A stretch of 28,758 nucleotides of DNA from an uncultured Collinsella sp. (GTDB lineage: Bacteria > Actinomycetota > Coriobacteriia > Coriobacteriales > Coriobacteriaceae): positions 1 to 28,758 of the forward strand of contig UPXY01000021.1 in assembly GCA_900538305.1 (NCBI GenBank). The letters are read 5' to 3'. Below, in pieces: positions 1 to 8,360 of the stretch. Within the stretch, counting starts at the first letter, position 1, and the number at the start of each line of letters is the position of its first letter. A program made the translations under genes and the position numbers. The notes beneath the pieces were generated by a model. That model worked only from the letters and a program-made list of their open reading frames with translations, was not told the DNA's origin and did not search any database.

Positions 1-1272
1 GCCCATCATCTTGTTCATCTCGCCCCACTGCTTCATGAGGTTGTTCACATCGGTGGGTGTGGTGCCGGAACCACGCGCGATGCGGGCGCGGCGTTGGCCG
101 TTGATGATCGAGGGCTTCAAGCGCTCCTTGGCGGTCATGGATTGGATTATGGCCTCGATCTTATCGAGCATGGACTCGTCCATGTTCCCACCCATCTGAT
201 TGAGCATGCGCTGGCCGCCAGGCAACATGCCGATGAGCGACTTCATGCCGCCCATCTTCTTGAGCATGCGCATCTGGTCGAGCAGGTCGTTCATGGTAAG
301 ACCGTCGCGAAGCATGCGCTCAGCATCTTCGAGCTTCTGCGCGTCGGCCACCTCCTGCGCCTTCTCGATGATGCCCACGACATCGCCCATGCCGAGGATG
401 CGCTTGGCCATGCGGTCGGGACTGAACACCTCGAGCGAATCAGGCTTCTCGCCCATGGAGACGAACTTGATGGGCTTGCCCGTCACAGCACGGACGGAAA
501 GCGCGCCGCCGCCGCGGGCATCGCCGTCGAGCTTCGAGATGATGACGCCATCGAAGTCCGTGCGCTCGGCAAACGTCGAGACGACGTTCACGATATCCTG
601 GCCGGTCATGGCATCGACGACCATGAGCACCTGATCGGGCTTCACCGCGCGCTTGATGTCGACGGCCTCCTGCATCATCTGCTCGTCGATCTGCAGACGA
701 CCGGCGGTGTCGACGATCACCACGTCGCGCATATGGTCGACCGCCTCGCGGATAGCTCCCTGAGCGATCTCGACAGGATGCTGACCGTCGCCGCGGAAGA
801 CGGGAACGCCGATCTCGCCACCGAGCGTGGCGAGCTGATCGGCTGCGGCGGGACGGTAGACGTCGCACGCCGCGAGCAGCGGACTCTTGCCCTGCTTCTT
901 CAAGAGGTAGGCAAGCTTCACCGCCGCAGTGGTCTTACCAGAGCCCTGCAGACCCACGAGCATGATGACGTTGGGGATTCGGCTCGAGAGCACGAGCTTG
1001 CTCTCCGTGGAGCCGAGAAGCTCGATGAGCTGGTCGAGCACGATGCGCACAACGTTTTGCGCCGGTGTGAGCGACTCGAGCACCTCAGCGGTGAGGCAGC
1101 GCTCCTTCGTGGCGGCGACGAAATCCTTCACGACCTTGAAGTTCACGTCCGCCTCGAGCAGCGCCATGCGGATGTCGCGCATCGCGCTCGTGATATCGGC
1201 CTCGGTGAGCTTACCTTTGCCGCGCAGGCGGTCAAAGGTGTCGTTCAGACGGTCGGAGAGGTTGTTGAACAT
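1..1272 (-). CDS. ffh: Signal recognition particle GTPase Ffh (SRP54), C-terminus cut by window edge
   Basis: This is the SRP GTPase that, with 4.5S RNA, binds signal sequences of nascent membrane proteins and hands the ribosome to FtsY at the membrane. It reads as 424 codons with no stop, so the extreme C-terminus lies beyond position 1. The N-domain helical bundle occupies about residues 1-90. The G domain shows the P-loop GLQGSGKTT (107-115), DTAGR (188-192) and SKLDGDARGG (246-255). A methionine-rich M domain follows from about 300, with the RNA-binding stretch SIINGQRRARIARGSG near its end. The ATG at 1272-1270 is preceded by AGGAG at good spacing and starts with the typical MFNNLSDRL. 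A candidate -10 box at 1435-1440 would give a leader of about 155 nt. It is separated from ftsY by an oppositely oriented esterase gene, and no ylxM gene lies beside it. Confidence 0.97.
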   Translation of the reverse strand, partial: MFNNLSDRLNDTFDRLRGKGKLTEADITSAMRDIRMALLEADVNFKVVKDFVAATKERCLTAEVLESLTPAQNVVRIVLDQLIELLGSTESKLVLSSRIPNVIMLVGLQGSGKTTAAVKLAYLLKKQGKSPLLAACDVYRPAAADQLATLGGEIGVPVFRGDGQHPVEIAQGAIREAVDHMRDVVIVDTAGRLQIDEQMMQEAVDIKRAVKPDQVLMVVDAMTGQDIVNVVSTFAERTDFDGVIISKLDGDARGGGALSVRAVTGKPIKFVSMGEKPDSLEVFSPDRMAKRILGMGDVVGIIEKAQEVADAQKLEDAERMLRDGLTMNDLLDQMRMLKKMGGMKSLIGMLPGGQRMLNQMGGNMDESMLDKIEAIIQSMTAKERLKPSIINGQRRARIARGSGTTPTDVNNLMKQWGEMNKMMG

Positions 1273-1301
1273 GGGAACTCCTATCGGCTTACCGCTCCTA
1301 G

Positions 1302-1393
1302 GGGGTCGGCGGCCTGCATGGCTCACTGCTCAGGCAGTCCTCGCCGCTTCGCGGCTGCGGAACTCACGATGAGCCATGCAGGCCGCCGACCCC
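1302..1393. repeat. 92-bp element with 24-bp perfect inverted-repeat arms
   Basis: The left arm at 1302-1325 and the right arm at 1370-1393 are exact reverse complements over 24 bp. The 44-bp interior holds two further small hairpins: ACTGC-TCAG-GCAGT at 1325-1338, sharing one base with the arm, and GCCGC-TTC-GCGGC around 1343-1355. As RNA from the ffh strand it would fold into a long stem crowned by two short hairpins. The 9-bp sequence ATCGGCTTA occurs on both sides, at 1283-1291 and 1426-1434, but not directly against the arms. It could be a small palindromic mobile element, a leader regulatory structure or an RNase III target; no U-tract supports a terminator. Confidence 0.8.
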
Positions 1394-1409
1394 GTGCGGA
1401 AATCCGCAC
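1394..1409. repeat. Short perfect hairpin beside the large inverted repeat
   Basis: GTGCGGA and TCCGCAC pair exactly over 7 bp around a two-base AA spacer. It abuts the right arm of the 24-bp inverted repeat and would lie at the 5' side of the ffh leader RNA. Confidence 0.6.
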
Positions 1410-1434
1410 TCATGGCGGGTACTCAATCGGCTTA

Positions 1435-1440
1435 ATTGTA
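1435..1440 (-). promoter_or_regulatory. Candidate -10 box for ffh
   Basis: On the minus strand this reads TACAAT, five of six consensus bases. No good -35 hexamer stands 16-18 bp upstream, so the call rests on the -10 alone. If used, transcription would start near 1428 and the whole inverted repeat would lie in the ffh leader. Confidence 0.35.
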
Positions 1441-1633
1441 CCGCAGGGGGTGACGATGGAATCGTTCCTGATCCATATTTTGGTGGGGCGGGCAAGCCCT
1501 CACAATCTCTCGGAACACACATTTCGTTATATCTCATGCCAGCTTTACCGCTTGCCACGTTTAATCATCCATTCACCGGTATTAAAAACAGGGCAAGACA
1601 TATAGATGAGACTGGTATTAAGATTCAAGACAA

Positions 1634-1645
1634 CGTATGCATACG
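1634..1645. promoter_or_regulatory. 12-bp perfect palindrome upstream of the esterase gene
   Basis: CGTATGCATACG is fully self-complementary and lies 40 bp before the esterase start codon, in the likely leader or promoter. It could bind a dimeric regulator, but no regulator gene is adjacent and one 12-bp palindrome may be chance. Confidence 0.3.
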
Positions 1646-1685
1646 ATTAACAACCAAGGAGGTCTTCAGACTCAAGGAGGCACAT

Positions 1686-3050
1686 ATGCCCTCAATCTCA
1701 CGCAGGTCGTTTATCGCAACAGGAACGGCTGGATTGACCTTGGCGTTCGCCGGTTGTTCGTCTGGTGCCGCGACAGGTTCGCAGGAGACTCCCTCGAGAA
1801 ACTTGGCCGCAACCCAAACGATCGTTGTCGAAGGTTTTGATTGGGGTCCGAACGTCACGAAAACCGTGATCGATTTTGGTAACGAAATCGACCCTGAGAC
1901 GATAAGCGCTGCTGCATTTACCGTCTCTGACCGTCGACAGGATTATGTCGACGATCCCGATGCTGCAGATGGCGTCGGCATCGTGGAGCACGATCGAACG
2001 GTTTCCGATGCCTACCCCAGCGACGAAAAGGGCAATAAGGTCGATGAGGGTTCCCGCTATGTCACTCTGGAAATGGCAGTCGGACCTTCGGATGGCAACT
2101 GTCAGATTTGGCTCGACTCGAAAAGCATGAATTTCTGGAGCGATCCCTATGAGCTTAACATTGATCTCAGCGATGACGCCGCCCTCGCGTTTGCTGATGG
2201 CACACCGGTAGAGACGCTTGAAGTCTCGACCGAGGGGCTCATCGATTCAATGTATTGCCCGGTCATGGATCTTTTCACGTCTGAGTCCTTCGAAGCAAGC
2301 GACGGAACGGCACTCACCTACGCTTCCTTCGAACCCGAAGCGGATGATCAGAAGCACCCGCTCGTCATCTGGCTCCACGGTGCAGGCGGCGGTGGCACTG
2401 ATGTGAGGATGGCGGTCTATGACACCAAGTGCACATCGCTCGTTCAAAATGACTTCCAGGAAAGCATGGGCGGCGCATACATCCTCATTCCACAGTGCAA
2501 TGGCTTCTGGCTCCAATATGAAGGCATGGGCGACGCTGACGTGCTCGATAATCCCGGCACCGACTCGATCTGGAAGCCTGCGGTCCTGGAGCTCATCGAC
2601 TCCTACGTCGAGGAGCATCCCGATATCGACCCCGGCCGCATCCTGGTAGGCGGTTGCTCGAACGGTGGCTACCTCACGCTCGACCTCGTTTTCGAGCGCC
2701 CGGACTATTTCGCTGCCGCCTTCCCCATCAGTGAGGCATACAGGGATTCTGGAATCTCTGACGAAATGATCGAATCGATCAAGGATCTCCCGATGTGGTT
2801 CGTCTACACGCACGCGGACATCGTGGTCGATCCAACCGTCTACGAGGACCCGACGATCGAGAGGCTTAAGGCAGCTGGAGCAACAGACCTGCACATCTCT
2901 GTTTACGACGATGCAACGATTCTGGATGGAGAATTCGCAGGTTATACTTTTGAACAAGGTCACGAGGCATGGATCTACTTCTTCAACGGTCAATGCACTG
3001 ATGAAGACGGCCTCGACATGTGGGACTGGCTCGCTAGCACTGCCAAGTAA
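1686..3050 (+). CDS. Tat-exported lipoprotein, alpha/beta-hydrolase esterase or peptidase (COG4099-like)
   Basis: A 454-residue predicted exported hydrolase. Residues 5-10 read SRRSFI, a twin-arginine motif, followed by a hydrophobic run and the lipobox FAGC with Cys24, so the mature protein is probably lipid-anchored outside the membrane. Residues about 40-200 look like the beta-rich N-terminal domain of EstA-type esterases, and about 210-454 form the alpha/beta-hydrolase domain. WLHGAGGGG (229-237) fits the oxyanion-hole loop, GGCSNGG carries the nucleophile Ser325, and GHEAW carries the likely catalytic His426. The acid is probably Asp378 or Asp382. The family includes feruloyl and acetyl esterases and predicted peptidases; the substrate cannot be read here. 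The chosen ATG has AGGAGG five bases upstream, and translation from further upstream would bury the Tat motif. The gene runs against its neighbours, has a visibly lower GC content and splits the ftsY-ffh pair, which suggests later insertion. Confidence 0.9.
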   Translation: MPSISRRSFIATGTAGLTLAFAGCSSGAATGSQETPSRNLAATQTIVVEGFDWGPNVTKTVIDFGNEIDPETISAAAFTVSDRRQDYVDDPDAADGVGIVEHDRTVSDAYPSDEKGNKVDEGSRYVTLEMAVGPSDGNCQIWLDSKSMNFWSDPYELNIDLSDDAALAFADGTPVETLEVSTEGLIDSMYCPVMDLFTSESFEASDGTALTYASFEPEADDQKHPLVIWLHGAGGGGTDVRMAVYDTKCTSLVQNDFQESMGGAYILIPQCNGFWLQYEGMGDADVLDNPGTDSIWKPAVLELIDSYVEEHPDIDPGRILVGGCSNGGYLTLDLVFERPDYFAAAFPISEAYRDSGISDEMIESIKDLPMWFVYTHADIVVDPTVYEDPTIERLKAAGATDLHISVYDDATILDGEFAGYTFEQGHEAWIYFFNGQCTDEDGLDMWDWLASTAK

Positions 3051-3077
3051 GAGCATGTAAGCCATCGGACGAGATAT

Positions 3078-3114
3078 AGCGCTGGGTGCGCACAACAAAT
3101 GCGCACCCAGCGCT
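3078..3114. terminator. 15-bp perfect hairpin between convergent genes
   Basis: The arms at 3078-3092 and 3100-3114 are exact reverse complements over 15 bp with a 7-base loop CAACAAA. A further GATAT/ATATC pair lies outside the stem. It sits between the ends of the esterase gene (plus) and ftsY (minus), so it probably terminates both, although no T-run follows on either side. Confidence 0.75.
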
Positions 3115-3165
3115 CATGATATCGAATCGAACAGAGGGGCAACGAGCGTCCCAAAGGGGCGGCCC

Positions 3166-4077
3166 TTATGCTCCTACCAGCGCACGGCAGAAGTCGTGAG
3201 CGTTGAACTCCTGCAGGTCCTCGATGCGCTCCCCCACGCCCACGCGGTAGATGGGCAGCCCCAGTTTGGAGGACACCGCGAGCGCGATGCCGCCCTTGGC
3301 GGTGCCGTCGAGCTTCGTCAAGATGATGCCGTCTAAGCCGAGCGCCTCGTTGAACTCAACCGCTTGGTTGAGGCCGTTCTGGCCGGTACCGGCATCGATC
3401 ACGAGCACCACGTGCACGGGCATGGGGCCGGCAGCGCACTTCTCCGCGCGCTTGCGCGTGACATTCACGACCTTCGCGAGCTCGCGCATGAGGTCGCTCG
3501 AGGTATGCAGGCGCCCCGCGGTATCGATGAGCACGAGGTTCGCATCCCGCTTATCGGCCTCGTCGAGCACGTCGTAGCACACGCTCGCCGGGTCGGAACC
3601 GCGGTCGCGCTTCACCACGGGCACGCCGGCGCGCTGACCCCACACATCGAGTTGCTCGATGGCGGCGGCGCGGAACGTGTCCGCCGAACCGATCACCACG
3701 CGCTTGCCCGCCTCGTGTGCGGCGCTCGCGATCTTGCCCACGGTCGTCGTCTTGCCGGCGCCGTTGATGCCCACGAACAGCACGCACGAAGGCGTGTCGC
3801 GGAACGGGTCGGCCTCGATGGGCGTGAAGCGCTGCTCAAGCCGCTCGGCAAGCGCCTCGCGCAGCTGGTCGGCAGTCTTGAGGTTCTTGCGCGCGGCAAG
3901 GTCGCGCAGATCGTCCGAGACGTCCATGGCGATCTCGGCACCCATGTCGCCCATGACGAGCGTATCCTCGAGCTCTTCCCAGAAATCTTCGGTGACCTCG
4001 CCGCCGAAGTAGAAGAGCTCGTTGATGGCCTCGCGGCTGCGCTCGAGCCCGCGCGCGAGCGCGTCAAACAATCCCAT
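3166..4077 (-). CDS. ftsY: SRP receptor GTPase FtsY
   Basis: FtsY is the membrane-associated receptor that docks the SRP-ribosome complex and hydrolyses GTP together with Ffh. The 303-residue protein has an N domain (about 1-90) and a G domain with P-loop GINGAGKTTT (103-112), DTFRAAA (133-139), DTAGR (185-189) and TKLDGTAKGG (254-263). There is no long acidic A domain, and it starts almost directly with the N domain (MGLFDALARGL), as in many Gram-positive bacteria. The ATG overlaps the smc stop codon as TAATG, so translation is probably coupled to smc. It is the last gene of the long minus-strand cluster before the convergent hairpin. Confidence 0.97.
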   Translation of the reverse strand: MGLFDALARGLERSREAINELFYFGGEVTEDFWEELEDTLVMGDMGAEIAMDVSDDLRDLAARKNLKTADQLREALAERLEQRFTPIEADPFRDTPSCVLFVGINGAGKTTTVGKIASAAHEAGKRVVIGSADTFRAAAIEQLDVWGQRAGVPVVKRDRGSDPASVCYDVLDEADKRDANLVLIDTAGRLHTSSDLMRELAKVVNVTRKRAEKCAAGPMPVHVVLVIDAGTGQNGLNQAVEFNEALGLDGIILTKLDGTAKGGIALAVSSKLGLPIYRVGVGERIEDLQEFNAHDFCRALVGA

Positions 4078-7000
4078 TATGCATCCACGACCTTTCCTGT
4101 TGCGCGGTCGAGCTTCTGGCTCACCACACGGCTCACGCCGTCTGCCTGCATCGATACACCGTAGAGCACGTCAGCGTCCTCCATGGTGCGCCGCTGGTGC
4201 GACACCACCAAAAGCTGCGTGGAGCGGCGCAGCACATCGATGGCGTCGAGCAGCTTGGAGAGATTCGAATCGTCGAGAGCGGCCTCGACCTCGTCGAGCA
4301 CATAGAACGGCACCGTACGCGTGCGGTACACGGCGAAGAGCAGCGCGAGCGCCGTGAGGCTCTTCTCGCCGCCGCTCATAAGCGTCATCTTCGTGATGCG
4401 CTTGCCGCGGGGCTGAGCCACCACCTCGATGCCGGTCTCGCTCGGATGTTCGGGGTCGGTCATCTCGAGATGCGCCTGACCTCCCGGGAAGAGCATGGCG
4501 AAGACCTCGCGGAAGTTCTCGTCGACCTTCTCGAAGGTGGTAAGGAAGGCGGTGCGCATCTTGCGATCGATCGCAGCGCTGATCTTCGTGAGCGACTTGC
4601 GCGCCGCCTCGAGATCGGCAAGCTGGGCTGCGATGTAATCCGCGCGCTCGCGCAGGCGCTCATATTCCTCCATAGCGACCTGGTTCACCGGACCTAAGTT
4701 GTTGATCTGGCGCACGAGGTCTTGCAGCTCGCGCATGCACGCATCGCGATCTTCGGGCTCCGGCAGCATGAGCGCTTCTTCGAGCACCGTCGTGCCGTCG
4801 GCCGTGATGGCCTGAATCGCGCTTTCCACCTGCACCTCGAGCTTGCCGCGTTCAACCTGCACGGAACTCTGGGCAGACGTCGCTTCGTCGACCTCCGCCT
4901 TCGCAGCGGCAACCTCGGTCTTGGCGTCCTCGATGGTCTTCTTGAGCGAAGCGGAGTCGGCCTCCTCAAGCGATGCCTGGTCGCGCAGGCGCGCCGCCCA
5001 CTCCGTCGCGCGCTCGGATAGCGCGGTGTAACGATCGTGTAGCGGGTCAACGCGTAGACGCAGTACCTCGAGCGAACGAGCCGCCTGCGTCGTGGCACGG
5101 ATACGGCGATCGAGTCCCTCGAGGCGCCGCTCGAGTTCGGGCACGCGACTCTCGAGCGAGCGGACGCGCTCCGAAGCCTGGGCACGGCGGACGCGGGCGT
5201 CGCCAAGCTTGGTGGCAGCTTCCGCATCCTCGCGACGCAGACGATCGAGCTCATCGGTCGCCTCAGCGATTTCCTGGGCGAGCTCACCGGCCCTCGCCCG
5301 CGCCTCATCGCGGGCGCGCTCGAGCTCCTCGGCACGCGGGGCGGCGGCGCGTGCCTGCTCGGCGGCCTCCGCACGTCGCCTCTCGAGCTTCGAATACTCG
5401 GCCTGCGTGCTCGCGAGCGACTGCTCGAGTCTGCCCGTCTCCTCACGAGCGGAACGAAGCTCACCCTCGAGCTGGGCGATCTCGCCTGCGGTATCGCGCT
5501 CCGCAGCTCGTGCTACATCGAGCGCACGCTGGCCTTCCACCACGTGCGCCGCAGCCTCGTCGAAAACCGTGGAAAGATCGGGCTCGATATCATCGAGCTC
5601 GCGGATACGGCGCTTGCGCTCAAGGATGCCGGCAGACGAATCCGCCTGCTTGCCTAGGCGGACGACGCCGCTCGCGCCTACGCGCGCGCCGTCGCGGCTC
5701 ACGTAGACGACACCGGGGACAACGGGGGCAGCAAGCGCTTCCGCGAGCGAATCGACGAGATAGACATGGCCGAGGAGCGAAGAAGCGGCCTCAAAATATC
5801 CCTCACGCACGCGAATGAGGTCCAAAAGGCGGCTTCCGACGGCGTCGGGGACGGCATGTGCACCGGCGCTATCCCGCGCGATGAGCGTGGCGGTACCCGA
5901 AACGCCCTCTTGGCACAGGCCTGCCTCCCCTGCCGCACGCATGCGCTCGCGGCTGTCGAACACGAGCGCCTCGACATCGCTTGCAAGCAGCTGCTCGACA
6001 AGCTCTTCCAGCTCTGCAGGCACCTCGATCACATCGCCGAGACGCGCTTGCACGTCGAGCCGGTCATCGCGCGCGAGCGCTGCGGCGAGCGCCGAGGACT
6101 CCCCCATGCGCTCGTCGAGGCGCTTCAAGCTCGCGAGCTCGGAGCGCACCTCGGAAAGGCGGCCGCGCGCCTCGGTTTCCTTCGCACGGAGCTCCTCGAG
6201 CGCGCGCTCTGCGCTGCCGCTCGTCTCACGAGCCTCGTCGAGATCAGCCCGCGCGGAAGCGAGCAGCTCCTCGAGCTCCTCGATACGGCGTCGGCGCGCC
6301 TCAAGCGAAGCCCTCACGTTATCCGCGCCCTCCTGGATCTGCTCCAGGCGCGAGGCGAACATGGAATCTTCAAGTTCAGCATTGGAAAGCGACTCGCGCG
6401 CGCGGGCGAGTTCGAGTGTGGCATCGTCGGCGGCGCGCTGCGCCTGGCGCTGTTCGCGCGTCGAGGTGGCGATGCGCTCATCGAGCTCCAAGCGGCGCTC
6501 ATGGGACGCCTGCGCGGCGGGCTCGAGCTGCGCCACGTCGTCTTCAGCCATAGCGAGCGCAGCCCGAACCTCGTCGAGCGCGGCACGCGCCTGCTCGAGG
6601 TCCTCGCTCACGCGCCGGCGCTGGTGCTCAGAGCCAGAAAGGGTGCCGCGCATCTCGGAGAGACGGCTCACCATGTTGTGACCCTTCTCCTCCAAAAGGC
6701 GCATATCGGAGCCCAGCCGACCGATGATGTCCTGCATTCGCCGGCGCTGCTCGCCGAGGTCGCCCACAAAGAGGCCTTTCTCCTCAAGCAGCACCTGGAG
6801 CTTCTCGAGCTCCCGCTCCTTCTCCGCTAAACGGAAGCGCGCGAGCTCGAGGGCGGCATCGCACTCCTTGGCACGGTGCTCGCAGCCCTCCCATTCGCCA
6901 CGCAGGCGCCTCAGCTCGTCCACCGCGAGGATGCGGGTGAGCTCGTTGGCGCGCTCGGTGAGGTCGCGGTGGCGCCGGGCACGATCCACTTGGCGCTCGA

Positions 7001-7613
7001 GCGGACGAAGCTGGCGCGTAATCTCGCGACTGATGTCACGGGCACGCGTGAGGTGCTCGTCCATGGATTTGATCTTGCGGGCGGCGCGCTCTTTACGGCG
7101 CTTGTGTTTCGAGATACCCGCCGCCTCCTCGATGAGCGCGCGACGCTCCTCCGGCCGGCTCTGCAGGATGGAATCGAGCTTGCCCTGGGAGATGATGGAA
7201 TGGGTGTCCTTACCCAAGCCAGAATCGTGCAGAATATCTTGGATATCCATGAGACGGCAAGGGCTCTGGTTGATGAGGTACTCGCTCTCTCCGGAACGAT
7301 ACATGCGGCGCGTGATGGCGACCTCGTTGAAATCGACGGGCAGCACGTGATCCGAGTTGTCGAGGACGAGCGTGACCTCTGCCACGCCCACGGGCTTGCG
7401 CGCCGACGAACCGGAGAAGATGACGTCCTCCATGGCCTGGCCGCGCAGCTGTTTGGCGCTTTGCTCTCCCAGTACCCAAAGGATTGCGTCTGAGATGTTC
7501 GATTTACCCGAACCGTTGGGGCCGACGATGACCGTGAGGCCGGGTTCGAACGACATGTGGGCGCGGTCGGCAAACGACTTGAAGCCCTTCAGGGTGAGTG
7601 ACTTGAGGTACAC
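4077..7613 (-). CDS. smc: Chromosome segregation ATPase SMC
   Basis: SMC forms the condensin ring, with ScpA and ScpB encoded elsewhere, that organises and separates sister chromosomes. The 1178 residues match the usual length. The Walker A GPNGSGKS is at 31-38, in the typical N-terminal MYLKSLTLKGFKSFA context. Two long coiled coils rich in Glu, Arg and Ala flank a hinge at roughly 490-660. The ABC-type signature LMSGGEKS is at 1078-1085 and the Walker B with catalytic pair Asp1107-Glu1108 lies in FYVLDEVEAALD (1103-1114). The start is GTG at 7613-7611, nine bases after the rnc stop, with a modest AAGGGG ribosome site. The stop overlaps the ftsY start. Confidence 0.98.
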   Translation of the reverse strand: MYLKSLTLKGFKSFADRAHMSFEPGLTVIVGPNGSGKSNISDAILWVLGEQSAKQLRGQAMEDVIFSGSSARKPVGVAEVTLVLDNSDHVLPVDFNEVAITRRMYRSGESEYLINQSPCRLMDIQDILHDSGLGKDTHSIISQGKLDSILQSRPEERRALIEEAAGISKHKRRKERAARKIKSMDEHLTRARDISREITRQLRPLERQVDRARRHRDLTERANELTRILAVDELRRLRGEWEGCEHRAKECDAALELARFRLAEKERELEKLQVLLEEKGLFVGDLGEQRRRMQDIIGRLGSDMRLLEEKGHNMVSRLSEMRGTLSGSEHQRRRVSEDLEQARAALDEVRAALAMAEDDVAQLEPAAQASHERRLELDERIATSTREQRQAQRAADDATLELARARESLSNAELEDSMFASRLEQIQEGADNVRASLEARRRRIEELEELLASARADLDEARETSGSAERALEELRAKETEARGRLSEVRSELASLKRLDERMGESSALAAALARDDRLDVQARLGDVIEVPAELEELVEQLLASDVEALVFDSRERMRAAGEAGLCQEGVSGTATLIARDSAGAHAVPDAVGSRLLDLIRVREGYFEAASSLLGHVYLVDSLAEALAAPVVPGVVYVSRDGARVGASGVVRLGKQADSSAGILERKRRIRELDDIEPDLSTVFDEAAAHVVEGQRALDVARAAERDTAGEIAQLEGELRSAREETGRLEQSLASTQAEYSKLERRRAEAAEQARAAAPRAEELERARDEARARAGELAQEIAEATDELDRLRREDAEAATKLGDARVRRAQASERVRSLESRVPELERRLEGLDRRIRATTQAARSLEVLRLRVDPLHDRYTALSERATEWAARLRDQASLEEADSASLKKTIEDAKTEVAAAKAEVDEATSAQSSVQVERGKLEVQVESAIQAITADGTTVLEEALMLPEPEDRDACMRELQDLVRQINNLGPVNQVAMEEYERLRERADYIAAQLADLEAARKSLTKISAAIDRKMRTAFLTTFEKVDENFREVFAMLFPGGQAHLEMTDPEHPSETGIEVVAQPRGKRITKMTLMSGGEKSLTALALLFAVYRTRTVPFYVLDEVEAALDDSNLSKLLDAIDVLRRSTQLLVVSHQRRTMEDADVLYGVSMQADGVSRVVSQKLDRATGKVVDA

Positions 7614-7622
7614 GGCCGCCCC

Positions 7623-8348
7623 TTACTTGAACTTCTTATTGAGAATGACGCCGCCGGTGGTATAGCCCATGCGCTCAAGCGCATCAAGCGCCGCAGCGGC
7701 TTCCGCCTCTTTCTTGGAGGAACCCGTCCCCTTGCCCTGGCGCGCTCCGTCGACGAGCACCACAGCGGTGAATACGGGCTCGTGCGCAGGGCCGGAGGTG
7801 TCGACGAGCTTGTAGGCAGGCGAAACCTTATGGTCGCGCTGCACGCATTCCTGCAGGTAGGACTTGGGATTGGTGGGATGCTCGGCGCGGTCGGCGGCAA
7901 GGTGCGGCTTTAAGGTGCGCACGATGAACGCCTCTGCTGCTTCCCAGCCGCCGTCGAGGAAGAGAGCTCCCACAAGCGACTCGTAAACGTTCTCGAGCGC
8001 GGAGTAGAGGCCGCGGGCACCGGTGCCGGTCTCGGAAGCTCCGAAGATGATGCAGGTATCGATGCCGAGCTCGCGACCGACCTCAGAGAGCGTCACGCCG
8101 GAGACGAGCGAGACCTTGAGGCGCGTGAGACGACCTTCATCGAACTGGGGATAACTCTTGTAGAGCGCGAGCGCCACAACGGAACCCAGGATGGAATCGC
8201 CGAGGAACTCAAGGCGCTCGTACGACGCCGAAATCGGCTGCCCCTCCACGGCGGAGGGGTGCGTGATCGCGCTTTGCAGCAAGTCGCGGTCGTGGAAATC
8301 GTGGCCGCAGATCTCTTCGGCGAGCGCGAGCTTTTGAGAGATGAGCAA
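7623..8348 (-). CDS. rnc: Ribonuclease III
   Basis: RNase III cuts double-stranded RNA, matures rRNA precursors and controls selected mRNAs as a homodimer. The 241-residue protein has the endonuclease domain (about 5-150) with the signature ERLEFLGDSIL (44-54) and a second acidic cluster ENVYESLVGALFLDGG that includes catalytic Glu123. A double-stranded RNA-binding domain spans about 161-228. The start is TTG at 8348-8346: AGGAGG stands eight bases upstream and the downstream sequence fits the family N-terminus. It begins 12 bases after the acpP stop, the classical acpP-rnc-smc order. Long perfect hairpins in this window, such as the ffh leader repeat, are possible substrates, but that is inference. 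Confidence 0.97.
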   Translation of the reverse strand: MLISQKLALAEEICGHDFHDRDLLQSAITHPSAVEGQPISASYERLEFLGDSILGSVVALALYKSYPQFDEGRLTRLKVSLVSGVTLSEVGRELGIDTCIIFGASETGTGARGLYSALENVYESLVGALFLDGGWEAAEAFIVRTLKPHLAADRAEHPTNPKSYLQECVQRDHKVSPAYKLVDTSGPAHEPVFTAVVLVDGARQGKGTGSSKKEAEAAAALDALERMGYTTGGVILNKKFK

Positions 8349-8360
8349 AGCCCGTGCCTC

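Larger units (their letters stand above)
1273..1685. other. Divergent intergenic spacer between ffh and the esterase gene
   Basis: This 413-bp spacer has no convincing gene. Its ffh-proximal half (1273-1444) is GC-rich and packed with inverted repeats; its esterase-proximal half (about 1445-1650) is clearly more AT-rich. It holds a candidate ffh promoter at 1435-1440, a 24-bp perfect inverted repeat (1302-1393), a 7-bp hairpin with a 2-nt loop (1394-1409), an imperfect hairpin (1415-1444), two copies of GGTATTAA (1578-1585 and 1614-1621, 36 bp apart) and the palindrome CGTATGCATACG at 1634-1645. Two Shine-Dalgarno-like AAGGAGG runs lie at 1656-1662 and 1675-1680. Confidence 0.7.

Noticed and set aside
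1302..1393. The 92-bp hairpin as the SRP 4.5S RNA gene
   Set aside because: Size and position beside ffh are tempting, but the invariant domain IV core with GGAAGG and the matching AGCAGCC loop is missing.
94..1605. A 503-codon plus-strand open frame opposite ffh
   Set aside because: Its His, Leu, Ala and Glu-rich sequence is the reverse-complement shadow of ffh, which has all GTPase motifs on the other strand.
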